Shown here piece by piece: positions 9,495 to 18,689 of a DNA stretch of 64,000 nt (the stretch's first letter is position 1; each line of letters opens with the position of its first letter). This DNA is from Neptunicella sp048268085 (GTDB lineage: Bacteria > Pseudomonadota > Gammaproteobacteria > Enterobacterales > Alteromonadaceae). The translations under genes and the position numbers were made by a program. The notes under the pieces are model-generated. The model did not search any database. It was given only the letters and a program-made list of their open reading frames with translations, and was not told the origin of the DNA. The stretch covers positions 124,001-188,000 of the forward strand of contig NZ_JBLWWF010000006.1 in the NCBI RefSeq assembly GCF_048268085.1, written 5' to 3'.

Positions 9495-9510
9495 CCGTCC
9501 TTATCCGAAT

Positions 9511-9534
9511 AAAAACCGGCCAAAGCCGGTTTTT
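9511..9534 (-). terminator. terminator of fadD
   Basis: Stem AAAAACCGGC / GCCGGTTTTT with a four-base loop between fadD and rnd, correctly placed to end the fadD message on the minus strand. Confidence 0.85.
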
Positions 9535-9562
9535 TTAATCATTAAATTGGCAATCTCCGGGA

Positions 9563-11215
9563 TTAGTCCCGCAACTCTCTACGCAGAATTTTACCTACGT
9601 TAGATTTCGGTAGCTCATCTCTGAACTCTACCACTTTCGGTACTTTATATCCGGTCAAATGTTGACGACAATGCGCAATTACCTGTTCTTCGGTTAAATC
9701 ATGGCCTTTACGCACGACAAACAGTTTAACGATCTCACCGCTTGATTCATTGGGTATTCCCACCGCGGCCACCTCTAAAATATCCGGATGCATTGCTGCA
9801 ACATCTTCAATTTCGTTGGGGAACACATTAAAGCCAGACACCAGAATCATATCTTTCTTACGATCGACGATATAGAAAAACCCTTTCTCGTCACAAGTGG
9901 CAATATCCCCGGTCGCAAGCCAACCATCATTGAGGATCTCGCGAGTCGCCTCTTCACGGTTTAAATAGCCCTTCATAACTTGCGGGCCTTTAACATACAT
10001 CTCTCCGGGCTCGCCCATGGGGACTTCATTACCTTGTTCATCCAATAATTTAATATCAGTAGACGGTGCGGGCAGACCAATTGAGCCGTTATATTTTTTA
10101 ACACTGGGAGGATTAACTGTAACTAATGGCGAACATTCAGTTAACCCGTAGCCTTCCAGCAATACATGGCCGGTTGTGGCTTCCCATTTTTCAGCCACAC
10201 TGCGTTGCACCGCCATACCGCCACCTAAGGCAAATTTAAATTTGGAAAAATCTAGTTCTTTAAACCCTGGTGTATTCAATAACCCATTAAATAAAGTATT
10301 AACTCCGGTTATTGCGGTAAATGGATATTTGCCTAATTCTTTAACAAAACCACGCATATCCCGTGGGTTGGTGATCAACAAGTTTTGACAGCCAAACTTA
10401 ACAAACACCAGGCAATTAGCGGTTAAAGCGAAGATATGATAAAGCGGCAGCGCGGTTACTACTAATTCTTGGCCTCGGGAAATAGTCGAGCCCAAAATAC
10501 CGACTACTTGCTCCAAATTCGCCAGCAAATTGCGGTGTGTTAGCATGGCCCCTTTGGATACACCGGTAGTTCCCCCCGTATATTGCAAAAAGGCCACATC
10601 TTCACCAACCAACTCTGGACGGTGATAAGATAAATCTTTTCCCTGCGCTATTGCATCCACAAAACTGACGGAGTTAGCGAGTTGAAATGATGGCACCATT
10701 TTCTTCACATATTTAACTACCGCATTAACCACGGTACGTTTGATAAACGGCAGCATATCGCCTAATTGCGTGGTAAATACATGGGATACCGCCGTTTCAT
10801 CAATGACATCCGCCAAGGTGTGAGCAAAGTTTTCAACGATGACGATACCCTTTACATTGGCATCAACGAGTTGATGTTTTAGCTCACGAGCGGTGTATAA
10901 CGGATTAACGTTAACCACAACCATACCAGCACGCAGAATACCGAAAATGGCGACCGGGTTTTGCAGCAAATTGGGCATCATCACCGCAACCGCATCACCT
11001 TTATTTAGGCCGTTATTTTGCAAATAAGCGGCAAATTGACGACTCAACTGATCAAGCTGATTAAAGGTCATTGTTTGACCCATATTGATAAATGCAACTT
11101 TATCAGAAAACGCTTCTACGCTTTGCTCAAGAACATCAACTAAAGACGGAACACAATCAGGATCGATCTCGTGGGGCACTTCAGACGAATAGCTATCTAG
11201 CCAAATTTTTTCCAC
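9563..11215 (-). CDS. fadD: long-chain fatty acid-CoA ligase
   Basis: A 550 aa adenylate-forming enzyme that activates long-chain fatty acids with ATP and CoA. The P-loop LQYTGGTTGVSKGAMLTHRN is near residue 210, the ANL motif LLEGYGLTECSPLVTVNPP near 355, WLATGDIATCDEKGFFYIVD near 430 and the C-terminal lysine motif PKSNVGKILRRELRD at the very end. The start is GTG at 11215 with a strong GGAGG four bases upstream; the ATG two bases earlier is out of frame. The N-terminus (IWLDSYSSEVPHEIDPD) aligns well with E. coli FadD. It is a single-gene unit. Confidence 0.96.
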   Translation of the reverse strand: MEKIWLDSYSSEVPHEIDPDCVPSLVDVLEQSVEAFSDKVAFINMGQTMTFNQLDQLSRQFAAYLQNNGLNKGDAVAVMMPNLLQNPVAIFGILRAGMVVVNVNPLYTARELKHQLVDANVKGIVIVENFAHTLADVIDETAVSHVFTTQLGDMLPFIKRTVVNAVVKYVKKMVPSFQLANSVSFVDAIAQGKDLSYHRPELVGEDVAFLQYTGGTTGVSKGAMLTHRNLLANLEQVVGILGSTISRGQELVVTALPLYHIFALTANCLVFVKFGCQNLLITNPRDMRGFVKELGKYPFTAITGVNTLFNGLLNTPGFKELDFSKFKFALGGGMAVQRSVAEKWEATTGHVLLEGYGLTECSPLVTVNPPSVKKYNGSIGLPAPSTDIKLLDEQGNEVPMGEPGEMYVKGPQVMKGYLNREEATREILNDGWLATGDIATCDEKGFFYIVDRKKDMILVSGFNVFPNEIEDVAAMHPDILEVAAVGIPNESSGEIVKLFVVRKGHDLTEEQVIAHCRQHLTGYKVPKVVEFRDELPKSNVGKILRRELRD

Positions 11216-11403
11216 ATGACCTCCAAGTTATAGGCATTATTATTATTGAGGAAATAGTGACAGAATGTGTCAGTTACGTAAATTTTGTAAGGATCTCGTT
11301 ATATTAACCAACCACGGCAGAAAGATAAATGCTGTTAAAGGCAAAATTACCTATAACTGTCGTATTTTAGCGACAATATTGCTTATTTTTTATTAGTTTG
11401 TCA

Positions 11404-12243
11404 TTACGACTGGAGAAATGTTTTTATTTTTTCCGCTACCGCAAATGGATGATCCATATGCAAATGATGCCCACCAGGACAGGTACTACTATGTAAATCT
11501 GCCACCCATTGTTGACGATGCTGAAAGTTAACCTTTAATTTTTCAAAGCCATTTTGCCCTAATATTAACAGCATCGGTACCTTAATCGCCTGCATAAACG
11601 CCTGGGCTTGTTCATCAGTCATTCGTAAAGACGATACGGTACGCAAACGACGATCGGTGCGCCAGCGTAACTCGCCAGAAGAATCATCCAGATTGCGGCT
11701 AACCAATAATCGAGCTGCATCTAACGACAAATCCCCAGCGACTTTTCGCGCTTGTACGGCTTGTCGGATTGTAGCTGGATGACGAGCCACTTTATGTTCT
11801 ATTTCGATACGGCTGATGATTGAACGCTTTAATTGCTCGGGACTGGTTGTTGCAGCTTCAGTTAACGGTCCAAACGACTCCATCACAATTAACTTTGAAA
11901 TCTGTTGTGGAAAACAACTGGCATACATCGATGCCACGATCCCGCCTAACGAATGACCGAGCAGTATCACTTCCGACCATTGATTAAGTTCAAACAACTG
12001 ATGTAAATCTTGCACCCAATCCACTAAATGATAGTTAGCATCCGCACTGCGGTGTTGACTCAAACCGTGCCCCGCCATATCCAGCGCAATAACATGGTAA
12101 TCAGCTAAAAAGGGAGCCAGAGGAATAAAGCTGGCAGCATTATCTAACCACCCATGTAATGCCACAATCAGCGGTTTAGATGAATCACCAAACGCCAATG
12201 CCGACAGAGTTATATTAGGGAGTTTAAAGCTTACTTCTTGCAT
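11404..12243 (-). CDS. alpha/beta hydrolase
   Basis: A 279 aa single-domain alpha/beta hydrolase. The oxyanion-hole segment VALHGWLDNAASF is near residue 28, the nucleophile elbow LLGHSLGGIVAS near 95 and the catalytic histidine is in PGGHHLHMDHP near the C-terminus. It resembles MhpC/epoxide hydrolase-type esterases; the substrate cannot be read from sequence. It is preceded by a 190-base gap to fadD and followed by its own terminator. Confidence 0.85.
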   Translation of the reverse strand: MQEVSFKLPNITLSALAFGDSSKPLIVALHGWLDNAASFIPLAPFLADYHVIALDMAGHGLSQHRSADANYHLVDWVQDLHQLFELNQWSEVILLGHSLGGIVASMYASCFPQQISKLIVMESFGPLTEAATTSPEQLKRSIISRIEIEHKVARHPATIRQAVQARKVAGDLSLDAARLLVSRNLDDSSGELRWRTDRRLRTVSSLRMTDEQAQAFMQAIKVPMLLILGQNGFEKLKVNFQHRQQWVADLHSSTCPGGHHLHMDHPFAVAEKIKTFLQS

Positions 12244-12318
12244 TTAGTCACTTCTGTTATTGGGGTCTGTTTATCTTTATATTTCATCACTGGTATGGTT
12301 TATTCTTTATCAGACATC

Positions 12319-12346
12319 AAAAAGCGGCAAAATCTTGCCGCTTTTT
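12319..12346 (-). terminator. intergenic terminator
   Basis: AAAAAGCGGCAA (12319-12330) pairs with TTGCCGCTTTTT (12335-12346) over a four-base loop. It lies between the Slp-family gene and the hydrolase gene and would end the Slp transcript on the minus strand. Confidence 0.8.
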
Positions 12347-12406
12347 AACTAGGGCTATGTTTTATCACAAGCAGAAAAGCCAAACGATGCCAGATAGGTC
12401 AACGAC

Positions 12407-13093
12407 TTACTCGCGTACTCGCCGATCAGCATGATGCTGGCTCGACCCTAAACCTTTAGGCGGATCGATTCTTGGATTCGTATTGGTTCTTACACGGGTG
12501 GGTTGAGGCCCCATACCTGATACAGCGGGTTTATCATTATCACGAATGATCACACGCTGATGGACTGGCCACATGCTGCGATACCCCCAGCCATACCAAC
12601 CACCCCAATAAGAACCAGGCCACATGGACATTGACACACTAGTCACATCCACCTGACTTCTTACATCCCACATATAATAGCTGCTGGCATGCAACGCAGG
12701 ATAAGTATAAGGATGTTCACCCACTAAACCGGATTCAGTCCCACGCACCTGTCCCACAAACGTAATACTACGACCGGTTTGATAAATCATTGGATCTAAA
12801 AAGCTGTCCACATAAACGCGAAAACGTCCCATACTTTGATCAGACGGTGCCGGACGGCCATTACTTTTCAGTTCATGCCCGACAATTTCAACTACCGTGC
12901 TATCCGCTTTATTTTCAACATTAGCAATCACACCACCCCAACGGGCATTTTGACCTACATTGCCTTGAGGATTAGCCATCACTTGCGGATAAGTCACTAA
13001 TTGTTGGCCCTCAGCGACTTTCAAGCTGTCAGGTACACTGGCACAAGAGGCCAATATCATTACCGCGAATAAAAGGGTTATTTTTTTATACAT
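12407..13093 (-). CDS. Slp-family outer-membrane lipoprotein
   Basis: A 228 aa lipoprotein. The ATG at 13093 is chosen over the longer frame because it has GAGGAAT just upstream and yields a clean lipoprotein signal (MYKKITLLFAVMILASC) with lipid-modified Cys17. The body matches the Slp/YeaY family: LVTYPQVMANPQGNVGQNAR, VEIVGHELKSNGRP, FRVYVDSFLDPMIYQTGR, TFVGQVRGTESG. In the family these are outer-membrane lipoproteins induced by starvation. The C-terminal tail from about residue 165 is rich in W, Y and G (SMWPGSYWGGWYGWGYRS) and then polar, an extension seen in many marine homologues. Confidence 0.88.
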   Translation of the reverse strand: MYKKITLLFAVMILASCASVPDSLKVAEGQQLVTYPQVMANPQGNVGQNARWGGVIANVENKADSTVVEIVGHELKSNGRPAPSDQSMGRFRVYVDSFLDPMIYQTGRSITFVGQVRGTESGLVGEHPYTYPALHASSYYMWDVRSQVDVTSVSMSMWPGSYWGGWYGWGYRSMWPVHQRVIIRDNDKPAVSGMGPQPTRVRTNTNPRIDPPKGLGSSQHHADRRVRE

Positions 13094-13221
13094 ATATTCC
13101 TCACAGTAAGCTGCTAAATCTATTTCATTATGCTCAGTATGCACAGGCTGAACTGAACAATAACTGAATTAAAACCATGGCTACAGTAAAAAATCCGTAT
13201 GAAGGATTAAAAAGAATGGAG

Positions 13222-13539
13222 TCAAACGTAGGTATCAACACCTAATGATTGGTGAATATCGCTGCGCTGACCGTCACGCTGCAAACTTTGATAGGCACTT
13301 ATTGCCTGACGAGCTCTGGGTTCAGGTTGATCATACACGGCTTTTTGCTGTCGATATTTATCGGCTTCTTCAAATGCTTGTGCATTTCCTTGGCGCACTA
13401 CAACTTGACTGGCCGGTAACTGGGTAACTTTTTGCTGCTCTTGCTGCTGGCGTGACTGAGCCTCCCGCTGCGGTTCACGAACCGGGGGATTAACAGCTAA
13501 CGCATTCTGAGAAGCGACTAAAGAAGATTCAATTTCCAC
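13222..13539 (-). CDS. conserved hypothetical protein, Gln-rich
   Basis: A 105 aa protein that I do not recognise by function. A GTG at 13539 is the only plausible start: an in-frame TAA sits directly before it and the frame has no methionine codon. The N-terminal half is low-complexity (REPQREAQSRQQQEQQ) and the C-terminal third looks folded (AISAYQSLQRDGQRSDIHQS, ending LGVDTYV). The LGVDxYV ending recurs in small proteins of related marine bacteria. There is no signal peptide or membrane helix. It lies downstream of tsaB on the same strand. Confidence 0.6.
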   Translation of the reverse strand: MEIESSLVASQNALAVNPPVREPQREAQSRQQQEQQKVTQLPASQVVVRQGNAQAFEEADKYRQQKAVYDQPEPRARQAISAYQSLQRDGQRSDIHQSLGVDTYV

Positions 13540-13649
13540 TTAAGCAAAATTCCAGTATTCATACATCGGTTGGATAACAATAAATATCCTAGTCGATCGT
13601 TATAATGCAATCAAATCACAAATTAGGCAAGAATCATTCCTTTTTAGAC

Positions 13650-14351
13650 CTATTCCCGGCCCGGTAACTTTTTCCAGGTCACCTTATCTCGTAGGTACAC
13701 CGGCTGAATTTGTTCGACGGATTGCGTCTCGCCCTGTGCAATGGCCTGTTCTGCCAGTTTTAGCATATAACGCGCATTGGGATACAAAATATCCGTATAA
13801 GGTGTTACCGCTGCCCCTTCATTTAAGGTTGAATAAGCTTGCCAGCCTGTTCCGGTGCCCATCAAACTCATTTGTTGAGTCACTAAGGGTTGAATAATTT
13901 GTTGATGTGCCAACTCTGGCGCTAACACCTGTTCATCACCCATAAGTTGCATGGTATTTTGTTGTAACTGATAGTGACCAATATACACCTCATCCATTCT
14001 GGCATCGGTAGCGGCAATCACATTTTGCACGTCATAAAGCTGGTAAGCCTGTTGCGCCATGGCGGCCAAAGTCGAAATTGCCACCACCGGTAAATCTGTT
14101 CCTAATGCCAAGCCCTGAATCATACCGGTCGCAATCCGCACGCCGGTAAAACTGCCCGGACCACGGCCAAAACCAAGATAATCCAGCTGTGCCAGTTTAA
14201 TATTGGCTTCCATCAACACTTCATCCACCATTGGCAACAAACGCTGGCTATGTTGCTGCGGGCAAATTTCAAAACGGTGAAATTGTTGCTCACCCAATTG
14301 CAATGCCACAGAGCAGGCTTCGGTGGAGGTATCAATAATCAAAATATTCAT
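13650..14351 (-). CDS. tsaB: tRNA threonylcarbamoyladenosine modification subunit TsaB
   Basis: A 233 aa ASKHA-fold partner of TsaD in the t6A37 tRNA modification complex. The opening ILIIDTSTEACSVALQLG and the segment YLGFGRGPGSFTGVRIATG near residue 60 are diagnostic. It begins 3 bases after yoaA on the same strand, the yoaA-tsaB arrangement known from enterics. Confidence 0.96.
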   Translation of the reverse strand: MNILIIDTSTEACSVALQLGEQQFHRFEICPQQHSQRLLPMVDEVLMEANIKLAQLDYLGFGRGPGSFTGVRIATGMIQGLALGTDLPVVAISTLAAMAQQAYQLYDVQNVIAATDARMDEVYIGHYQLQQNTMQLMGDEQVLAPELAHQQIIQPLVTQQMSLMGTGTGWQAYSTLNEGAAVTPYTDILYPNARYMLKLAEQAIAQGETQSVEQIQPVYLRDKVTWKKLPGRE

Positions 14352-14354
14352 GGG

Positions 14355-16280
14355 CTATTTTTCCTGCTGATGGATTTGTTCTAAAAATGACAACGCGTTA
14401 GACAATGTTCGGGTACGTTGCATATCGGGTAAGCTGGCTAAAAATATTTTACCGTAATCTCGGGTCACCAGTCGATTATCACAGATCACCAGCACACCTT
14501 TATCACTGGCATCCCGGATTAACCGCCCTGCTCCCTGCTTTAAGGCAATAACGGCCTGAGGGATTTGGATTTGACCAAAAGGATTACCACCACTTTTTCG
14601 GCAATCTTCCATCCTTGCCTGTAGCAACGGATCATCCGGCGATGCAAAAGGCAGTTTATCGATTAATACACAGGTTAAATCATCCCCGCGCACATCAACC
14701 CCCTCCCAAAACGCTCCGGTACCTAACAAAACTGCATTTTCGCTTTGCACATAAGTGTCTAACAATGCCCGCTTACTGGTACTCCCCTGAACCAGAATAG
14801 GATTATCGATTTTGTCTTCCAGCAACGCCGCAATTTGGCGCAACATGGCGTGGCTGGTAAACAGCAAGAAACAGCGACCCCGACTGGCGTTAATCAGCTT
14901 AATGGCGATTTCCAGTAACACATTTTTCATATCTCGGGAACTAGGTTCCGGCAAAAAGCGGGGGACACATAACATGGCTTGCTGCGGATAATCGAAAGGA
15001 CTGCCTAGCGATAACGTATCGGCTCCATTTAACCCCATTTGGCGGGTAAAATGACTAAATCCCCCATCCACCATCAAGGTGGCAGAAGTAAATACCCAAC
15101 CCCGTTTGGGTTCGGCAATAAAATCGGCAAACTTCTGCGCAATACTCAAAGGGGTAAGGTGCAAGGTAATATGCCGAGGGGTGGTTTCATACCATAAACT
15201 GACGCCCTGTTGTTGGACATCGTTCACCACTTTTAAATTGGAGCGAACTTTAATACAGCGTTCAAAAATCGTATCCAGATCTTTGTCACGACCTAAATGT
15301 AGTTTCAACACCGCATAGAATTGTTCCAGCGTATCAGACAACCGGCTCATCTGGGTGCTAATTTCAGGCCGATTAAGTTGTTCGCGCCAATTGCCTTTTT
15401 GTGGTTGTTCCGGATAAAAAATCCGCAAGTCGGCACTGACCATTTTCAATTTATCCGCCATCTTGGATAACTGTTCAGCATCTTTAAGACTGGTGCGATA
15501 AACAATATCGGTATCACGACACATATCGGCAATTTGCCGGGTGGAAACGGATTCGCCAAAATACTGACTGGCAATATCCGGGATTTGATGCGCCTCATCA
15601 AACACAATTAAATCGGCTTCCGGAATCAGCTCGCCAAAACCGGTATCTTTAAGTGCCATATCGGCAAAGAACAAATGGTGGTTCACCACCACCAAATCCG
15701 CCGCCAACGCTTTGGCTCGCGCCTTGATCATGTAACAGTCTTCATAATCAGGGCAATCTTTACCTAAACAGTTGTCGATGGTCGACGTTACAAAAGGCAA
15801 TACCCGAGCATCTTCCGGAATGGTTTTTAATTCACCAATATCACCACTTTTAGTACTGTTAGCCCACTGACGAACTTGGGTCAGCTCAGCCAGCGTGTTT
15901 TTTTCTAATAACGTGGTGCTACTACTATGCTGCTGCAAACGATGCAAACACAGATAATTGGAACGGCCTTTTAACAGTGCCACTTGTTTGTTGGAATCCA
16001 GCGCCTGTTTCACCAAGGGTAAATCACGATGAAACAACTGTTCTTGCAAGTTTTTGGTGCCGGTAGAAATAATGGCTTTTTTATCGCTGAGCAAAGCCGG
16101 TACCAAATAGGCAAAGGTCTTACCGGTACCGGTTCCCGCTTCAACCACTAGTGCGGTGCGGGTAGAAATCGCCCGTCCCACGGCCACTGCCATATCAGTT
16201 TGCGCCTGACGAGGGATAAACCCATCGATGGCTTCGGATAAATAACCTTGTTTGGCAAATGCTTGTTTAATTGTTGGCAT
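14355..16280 (-). CDS. yoaA: DinG-family Fe-S ATP-dependent DNA helicase YoaA
   Basis: A 641 aa XPD/DinG-like 5'-3' helicase. Walker A is VVEAGTGTGKTFAYLVPALL near residue 45, the DEAH box is LIVFDEAHQIPD near 225, and motif VI is GAGRLIRDASDKGVLVICD near 590. Four cysteines for a [4Fe-4S] cluster appear in SNYLCLHRL and DNCLGKDCPDYEDCYM. In E. coli YoaA works with HolC on stalled replication forks. I chose the ATG at 16280; an in-frame TTG at 16292 would add four residues. Confidence 0.94.
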   Translation of the reverse strand: MPTIKQAFAKQGYLSEAIDGFIPRQAQTDMAVAVGRAISTRTALVVEAGTGTGKTFAYLVPALLSDKKAIISTGTKNLQEQLFHRDLPLVKQALDSNKQVALLKGRSNYLCLHRLQQHSSSTTLLEKNTLAELTQVRQWANSTKSGDIGELKTIPEDARVLPFVTSTIDNCLGKDCPDYEDCYMIKARAKALAADLVVVNHHLFFADMALKDTGFGELIPEADLIVFDEAHQIPDIASQYFGESVSTRQIADMCRDTDIVYRTSLKDAEQLSKMADKLKMVSADLRIFYPEQPQKGNWREQLNRPEISTQMSRLSDTLEQFYAVLKLHLGRDKDLDTIFERCIKVRSNLKVVNDVQQQGVSLWYETTPRHITLHLTPLSIAQKFADFIAEPKRGWVFTSATLMVDGGFSHFTRQMGLNGADTLSLGSPFDYPQQAMLCVPRFLPEPSSRDMKNVLLEIAIKLINASRGRCFLLFTSHAMLRQIAALLEDKIDNPILVQGSTSKRALLDTYVQSENAVLLGTGAFWEGVDVRGDDLTCVLIDKLPFASPDDPLLQARMEDCRKSGGNPFGQIQIPQAVIALKQGAGRLIRDASDKGVLVICDNRLVTRDYGKIFLASLPDMQRTRTLSNALSFLEQIHQQEK

Positions 16281-16599
16281 GAATAACGTCAAAGAATGGA
16301 TTGACAGTAAACATCAATAACATAGCGGACAATAAGGATTGTTTTAACACAATAACGGCTTACCCATTTTAAGCAGGCCAGTGTACCCGCATTTAATAAA
16401 ACTGCCGTTTATACAAGATATTGAACCAGACAGCCAGTGATAGTGACATTGTTACTGTTTGAAGTTGAAAAATGCCACTGTACATCGAACATTTTATAGA
16501 TTTGGACGTATTTTAATATAAAAGTCATAGTTGATGGAGTAGCATTCTGCTCAAAATTAACATTAATCCTGAATGTCAGGTGAGTGGTTAACCAAGTTG
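16281..16599. other. gene-free spacer between yoaA and the phosphodiesterase gene
   Basis: About 320 bases carrying the divergent promoters of yoaA and the phosphodiesterase gene. I see no convincing ORF, repeat or RNA gene; a 77 aa minus-strand frame here lacks a ribosome site and any recognisable protein features. Confidence 0.5.
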
Positions 16600-17850
16600 A
16601 TGATGCCCAGAATAACGATATTTCCTCTGAATTTAAGCGCACTAGCGCGGCTTTTTTTACTCACATTAAGTATCTGGTCCAGCGCCGCACAAGCTAACCA
16701 TACTGACAATACTGTCATTTTGTTTTCCCTTGATGGTTTTCGTTACGATTATCTGGATAAATATTCCGCACCTAACTTAAACAAACTCGCCGCTGACGGT
16801 GTACGCGCCACCAAAATGCGCCCCAGTTATCCTTCGGTGACCTTTCCCAATCATATAAGTATTGTTACCGGCAAATACCCGGAACATCATGGTTTGGTAC
16901 ATAACAGCTTTTACGACAAACCATTAGATGACGTGTACAAAATGGGTAAGGCGGCCCAACAACCGGCGTGGTTACAAGCCACACCGTTGTGGGTGCTAGC
17001 CGAACAGCAAGGCGTTACCACAGCGACCTATTTCTGGCCAGAATCCGATGCCAAACTCGACGGCACCTTGCCTAGCTATTATTTTCATTACAATAAAGCC
17101 ACACCTTATCAACAACGCATCGATAAAATTATTGAATGGCTAAAACTGCCTAAAGATAAACGTCCATCCTTTATCGCCAGCTATTTTTCAGCCGTTGATA
17201 CCGCCGGGCATAAATATGGTCCCGATTCGGCAGAGGTCGCTGAAGCGGTCACCATGGTCGATAGCTATATTGGTCAACTAAAGCAGCGGATTGATCAGGA
17301 AATCGATTTTCCGGTAGATTTGATTGTGGTCTCCGACCACGGTATGCAAAACATCGACGCCAAACAGCAAATTCTGTGGGCCGACTGGCAAGGACTGGAG
17401 AACTTCAGGGTGGTCGATGGCAGTACCCAATTTATGCTATATGCCAAACCCGGTACCACTGAAAGCCAAATACAATCCCTTGCCAAACAACTCAAGCAAG
17501 ATAGCCAAGGTCGATATCACACCTATTTAAAAGGCCACTTCCCAGAGCGCTTGCATTACAACGATAATGCACGGATTGCCGATATTGTCTTAGAGCCCAT
17601 CCCCCCTGCATTTTTCCCCCATCACGGAAAAGCCGTTAAATTTGCCGGTGGCGCTCATGGGTTTAACCCTTATACCGTGCCAGATATGGGCGCAATCTTC
17701 ATCGCCAATGGCCCTCATTTTAAATCCGGCCTGGTCATTGATGAATTTGAAAACGTCAATGTGTTTCCGGCCATTATGGATATTCTCAACTTAACCAGCC
17801 CAGACGATATTGACGGTAAGTTAAGCGTACTAAAACCGGCGATGCGTTAG
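16600..17850 (+). CDS. secreted ectonucleotide pyrophosphatase/phosphodiesterase (NPP family)
   Basis: About 416 aa of the alkaline-phosphatase superfamily, NPP branch. A signal peptide ending WSSAAQA directs it to the periplasm. The first metal site is VILFSLDGFRYDYLD, the nucleophilic Thr is in PSYPSVTFPNHISIVTGKYP, further ligands are in SYFSAVDTAGHKYGPDS and VVSDHGMQ, and the last His is in GGAHGFNP. NPPs hydrolyse nucleotide phosphodiesters such as NAD or ATP at two zinc ions. The start is uncertain: adjacent ATGs at 16600/16603 give a normal signal peptide, while an ATG at 16573 would extend it; the ribosome site is weak for all. Confidence 0.88.
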   Translation: MMPRITIFPLNLSALARLFLLTLSIWSSAAQANHTDNTVILFSLDGFRYDYLDKYSAPNLNKLAADGVRATKMRPSYPSVTFPNHISIVTGKYPEHHGLVHNSFYDKPLDDVYKMGKAAQQPAWLQATPLWVLAEQQGVTTATYFWPESDAKLDGTLPSYYFHYNKATPYQQRIDKIIEWLKLPKDKRPSFIASYFSAVDTAGHKYGPDSAEVAEAVTMVDSYIGQLKQRIDQEIDFPVDLIVVSDHGMQNIDAKQQILWADWQGLENFRVVDGSTQFMLYAKPGTTESQIQSLAKQLKQDSQGRYHTYLKGHFPERLHYNDNARIADIVLEPIPPAFFPHHGKAVKFAGGAHGFNPYTVPDMGAIFIANGPHFKSGLVIDEFENVNVFPAIMDILNLTSPDDIDGKLSVLKPAMR

Positions 17851-17861
17851 GGGATTAGCGA

Positions 17862-17889
17862 CGAGTATCGAGCTTAGGGCTACGAGCTA
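17862..17889 (+). repeat. degenerate CGAGNNN heptamer repeats (4 units)
   Basis: Four consecutive 7-base units beginning at 17862, 17869, 17876 and 17883: CGAGTAT, CGAGCTT, AGGGCTA, CGAGCTA. The same CGAGNNN periodicity flanks the S23 gene at 41.3-41.8 kb. Here no S23 gene is present. It lies 12 bases after the phosphodiesterase stop and marks the left edge of an accessory pocket. Confidence 0.65.
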
Positions 17890-17959
17890 AAACACCTCGT
17901 TGCCCTGAACCCTTTATGTATTTGTCCAAGCCGCGTTGTGTGCGGCGATATTGGGCTTG

Positions 17960-18271
17960 TCAGGTTTCATTATTGACAGCTTCTTCTAGCGCTTTCTTAT
18001 TTAAATATGGGCTGATGGTCTTCAGTGTTGAAACACTAAACTTCATCATGAGAGTACTTCCAAAAAAGAAACTCCCAATTGTAAGTGGCAATAAACCAAA
18101 TAAAGATATATCTCCTTTGGTTATCAATTCATACGCAGGATAGCAAAGTATTAAGGCGCTGAGAGAAAAGAAAATATCCACCTGCTTTTTCATCTCAAAA
18201 GTAAAGTCATCAGGACAATTTGCCAACCTCAAAAAACTAGTGAGTACTTTTATTGTTTTATCCTTTTTCAT
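17960..18271 (-). CDS. small membrane protein, second integron-type cassette gene
   Basis: A 103 aa protein of unknown function with two predicted membrane helices (roughly residues 32-49 IFFSLSALILCYPAYELI and 57-75 LFGLLPLTIGSFFFGSTLM) and charged ends. ATG at 18271 has GGAG five bases upstream. The start lies only 15 bases beyond the attC-like site at 18287-18387, exactly where a cassette reading frame begins. I found no clear attC on its 3' side, only a GCCGC/GCGGC hairpin near 17930. It is AT-richer than the neighbouring chromosome. Function unknown. Confidence 0.6.
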   Translation of the reverse strand: MKKDKTIKVLTSFLRLANCPDDFTFEMKKQVDIFFSLSALILCYPAYELITKGDISLFGLLPLTIGSFFFGSTLMMKFSVSTLKTISPYLNKKALEEAVNNET

Positions 18272-18286
18272 AAATCTCCATTTGAA

Positions 18287-18387
18287 ACATAACGCTTTGC
18301 TAATGGGAAAATACTGCGCATTGGCCGGAACGGCCAGCAGTAATTTTCCTAGTGAGTATATGAACGAAATTAAGCAACTTGTTATGC
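18287..18387 (-). mobile_element. integron attC-like recombination site
   Basis: A 101-base imperfect palindrome with attC architecture. Outer boxes ACATAAC (18287-18293) and GTTATGC (18381-18387) are complementary at six of seven bases. Next come 3-base spacers, then TTGCTAAT (18297-18304) against ATTAAGCAA (18369-18377), complementary except for one extra base, the extrahelical base typical of attC. The centre folds further (GGAAAAT..ACTGC, GGCCG, with partners CGGCC and GCAGT..ATTTTCC). Read on the minus strand it follows the 93 aa gene after 4 bases and precedes the 103 aa gene, as expected between two cassettes. Confidence 0.78.
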
Positions 18388-18391
18388 ATAC

Positions 18392-18673
18392 TCATTGCTG
18401 ATGTTCGACAAATATGCCAGATATTTTTTGGCCTTTTATTTTATTGCACCACCATTTATATATTGGATAGCCCAAAACAGCATATATAACGCTGCTAATG
18501 AGACCATATAATGGTGTGGCAATAATACTTAAGAACCCAACAAAATTAGTATCAGAAAACATAGCGATAATTAGCATTATTAGTCCAACAACAACGCCAC
18601 CCCCGCACCCTATAGTTGCAGACACTTTAATAAGTGATTTTAGATCCAATTGACTAAGGTATGATTGATTCAA
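18392..18673 (-). CDS. small membrane protein, first integron-type cassette gene
   Basis: A 93 aa protein of unknown function with two hydrophobic segments (about residues 16-38, GCGGGVVVGLIMLIIAMF, and 43-68, VGFLSIIATPLYGLISSVIY) and a basic tail. The start is TTG at 18673, supported by AAGGAAAAG just upstream. It is enclosed by an attC-like site on each side (18287-18387 and, weaker, 18690-18805), so it has the form of a complete gene cassette. No integrase gene is in the window. Confidence 0.62.
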   Translation of the reverse strand: MNQSYLSQLDLKSLIKVSATIGCGGGVVVGLIMLIIAMFSDTNFVGFLSIIATPLYGLISSVIYAVLGYPIYKWWCNKIKGQKISGIFVEHQQ

Positions 18674-18689
18674 TTACTTTTCCTTGTAT

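Noticed and set aside
11216..11403. FadR operator upstream of fadD
   Set aside because: No segment close to the AACTGGTCTGACCAGTT-type consensus was seen.
17922..17958. attC for the 103 aa cassette gene
   Set aside because: CAAGCC/GGCTTG and GCCGC/GCGGC pairings compete with each other and no TAAC/GTTA core is present.
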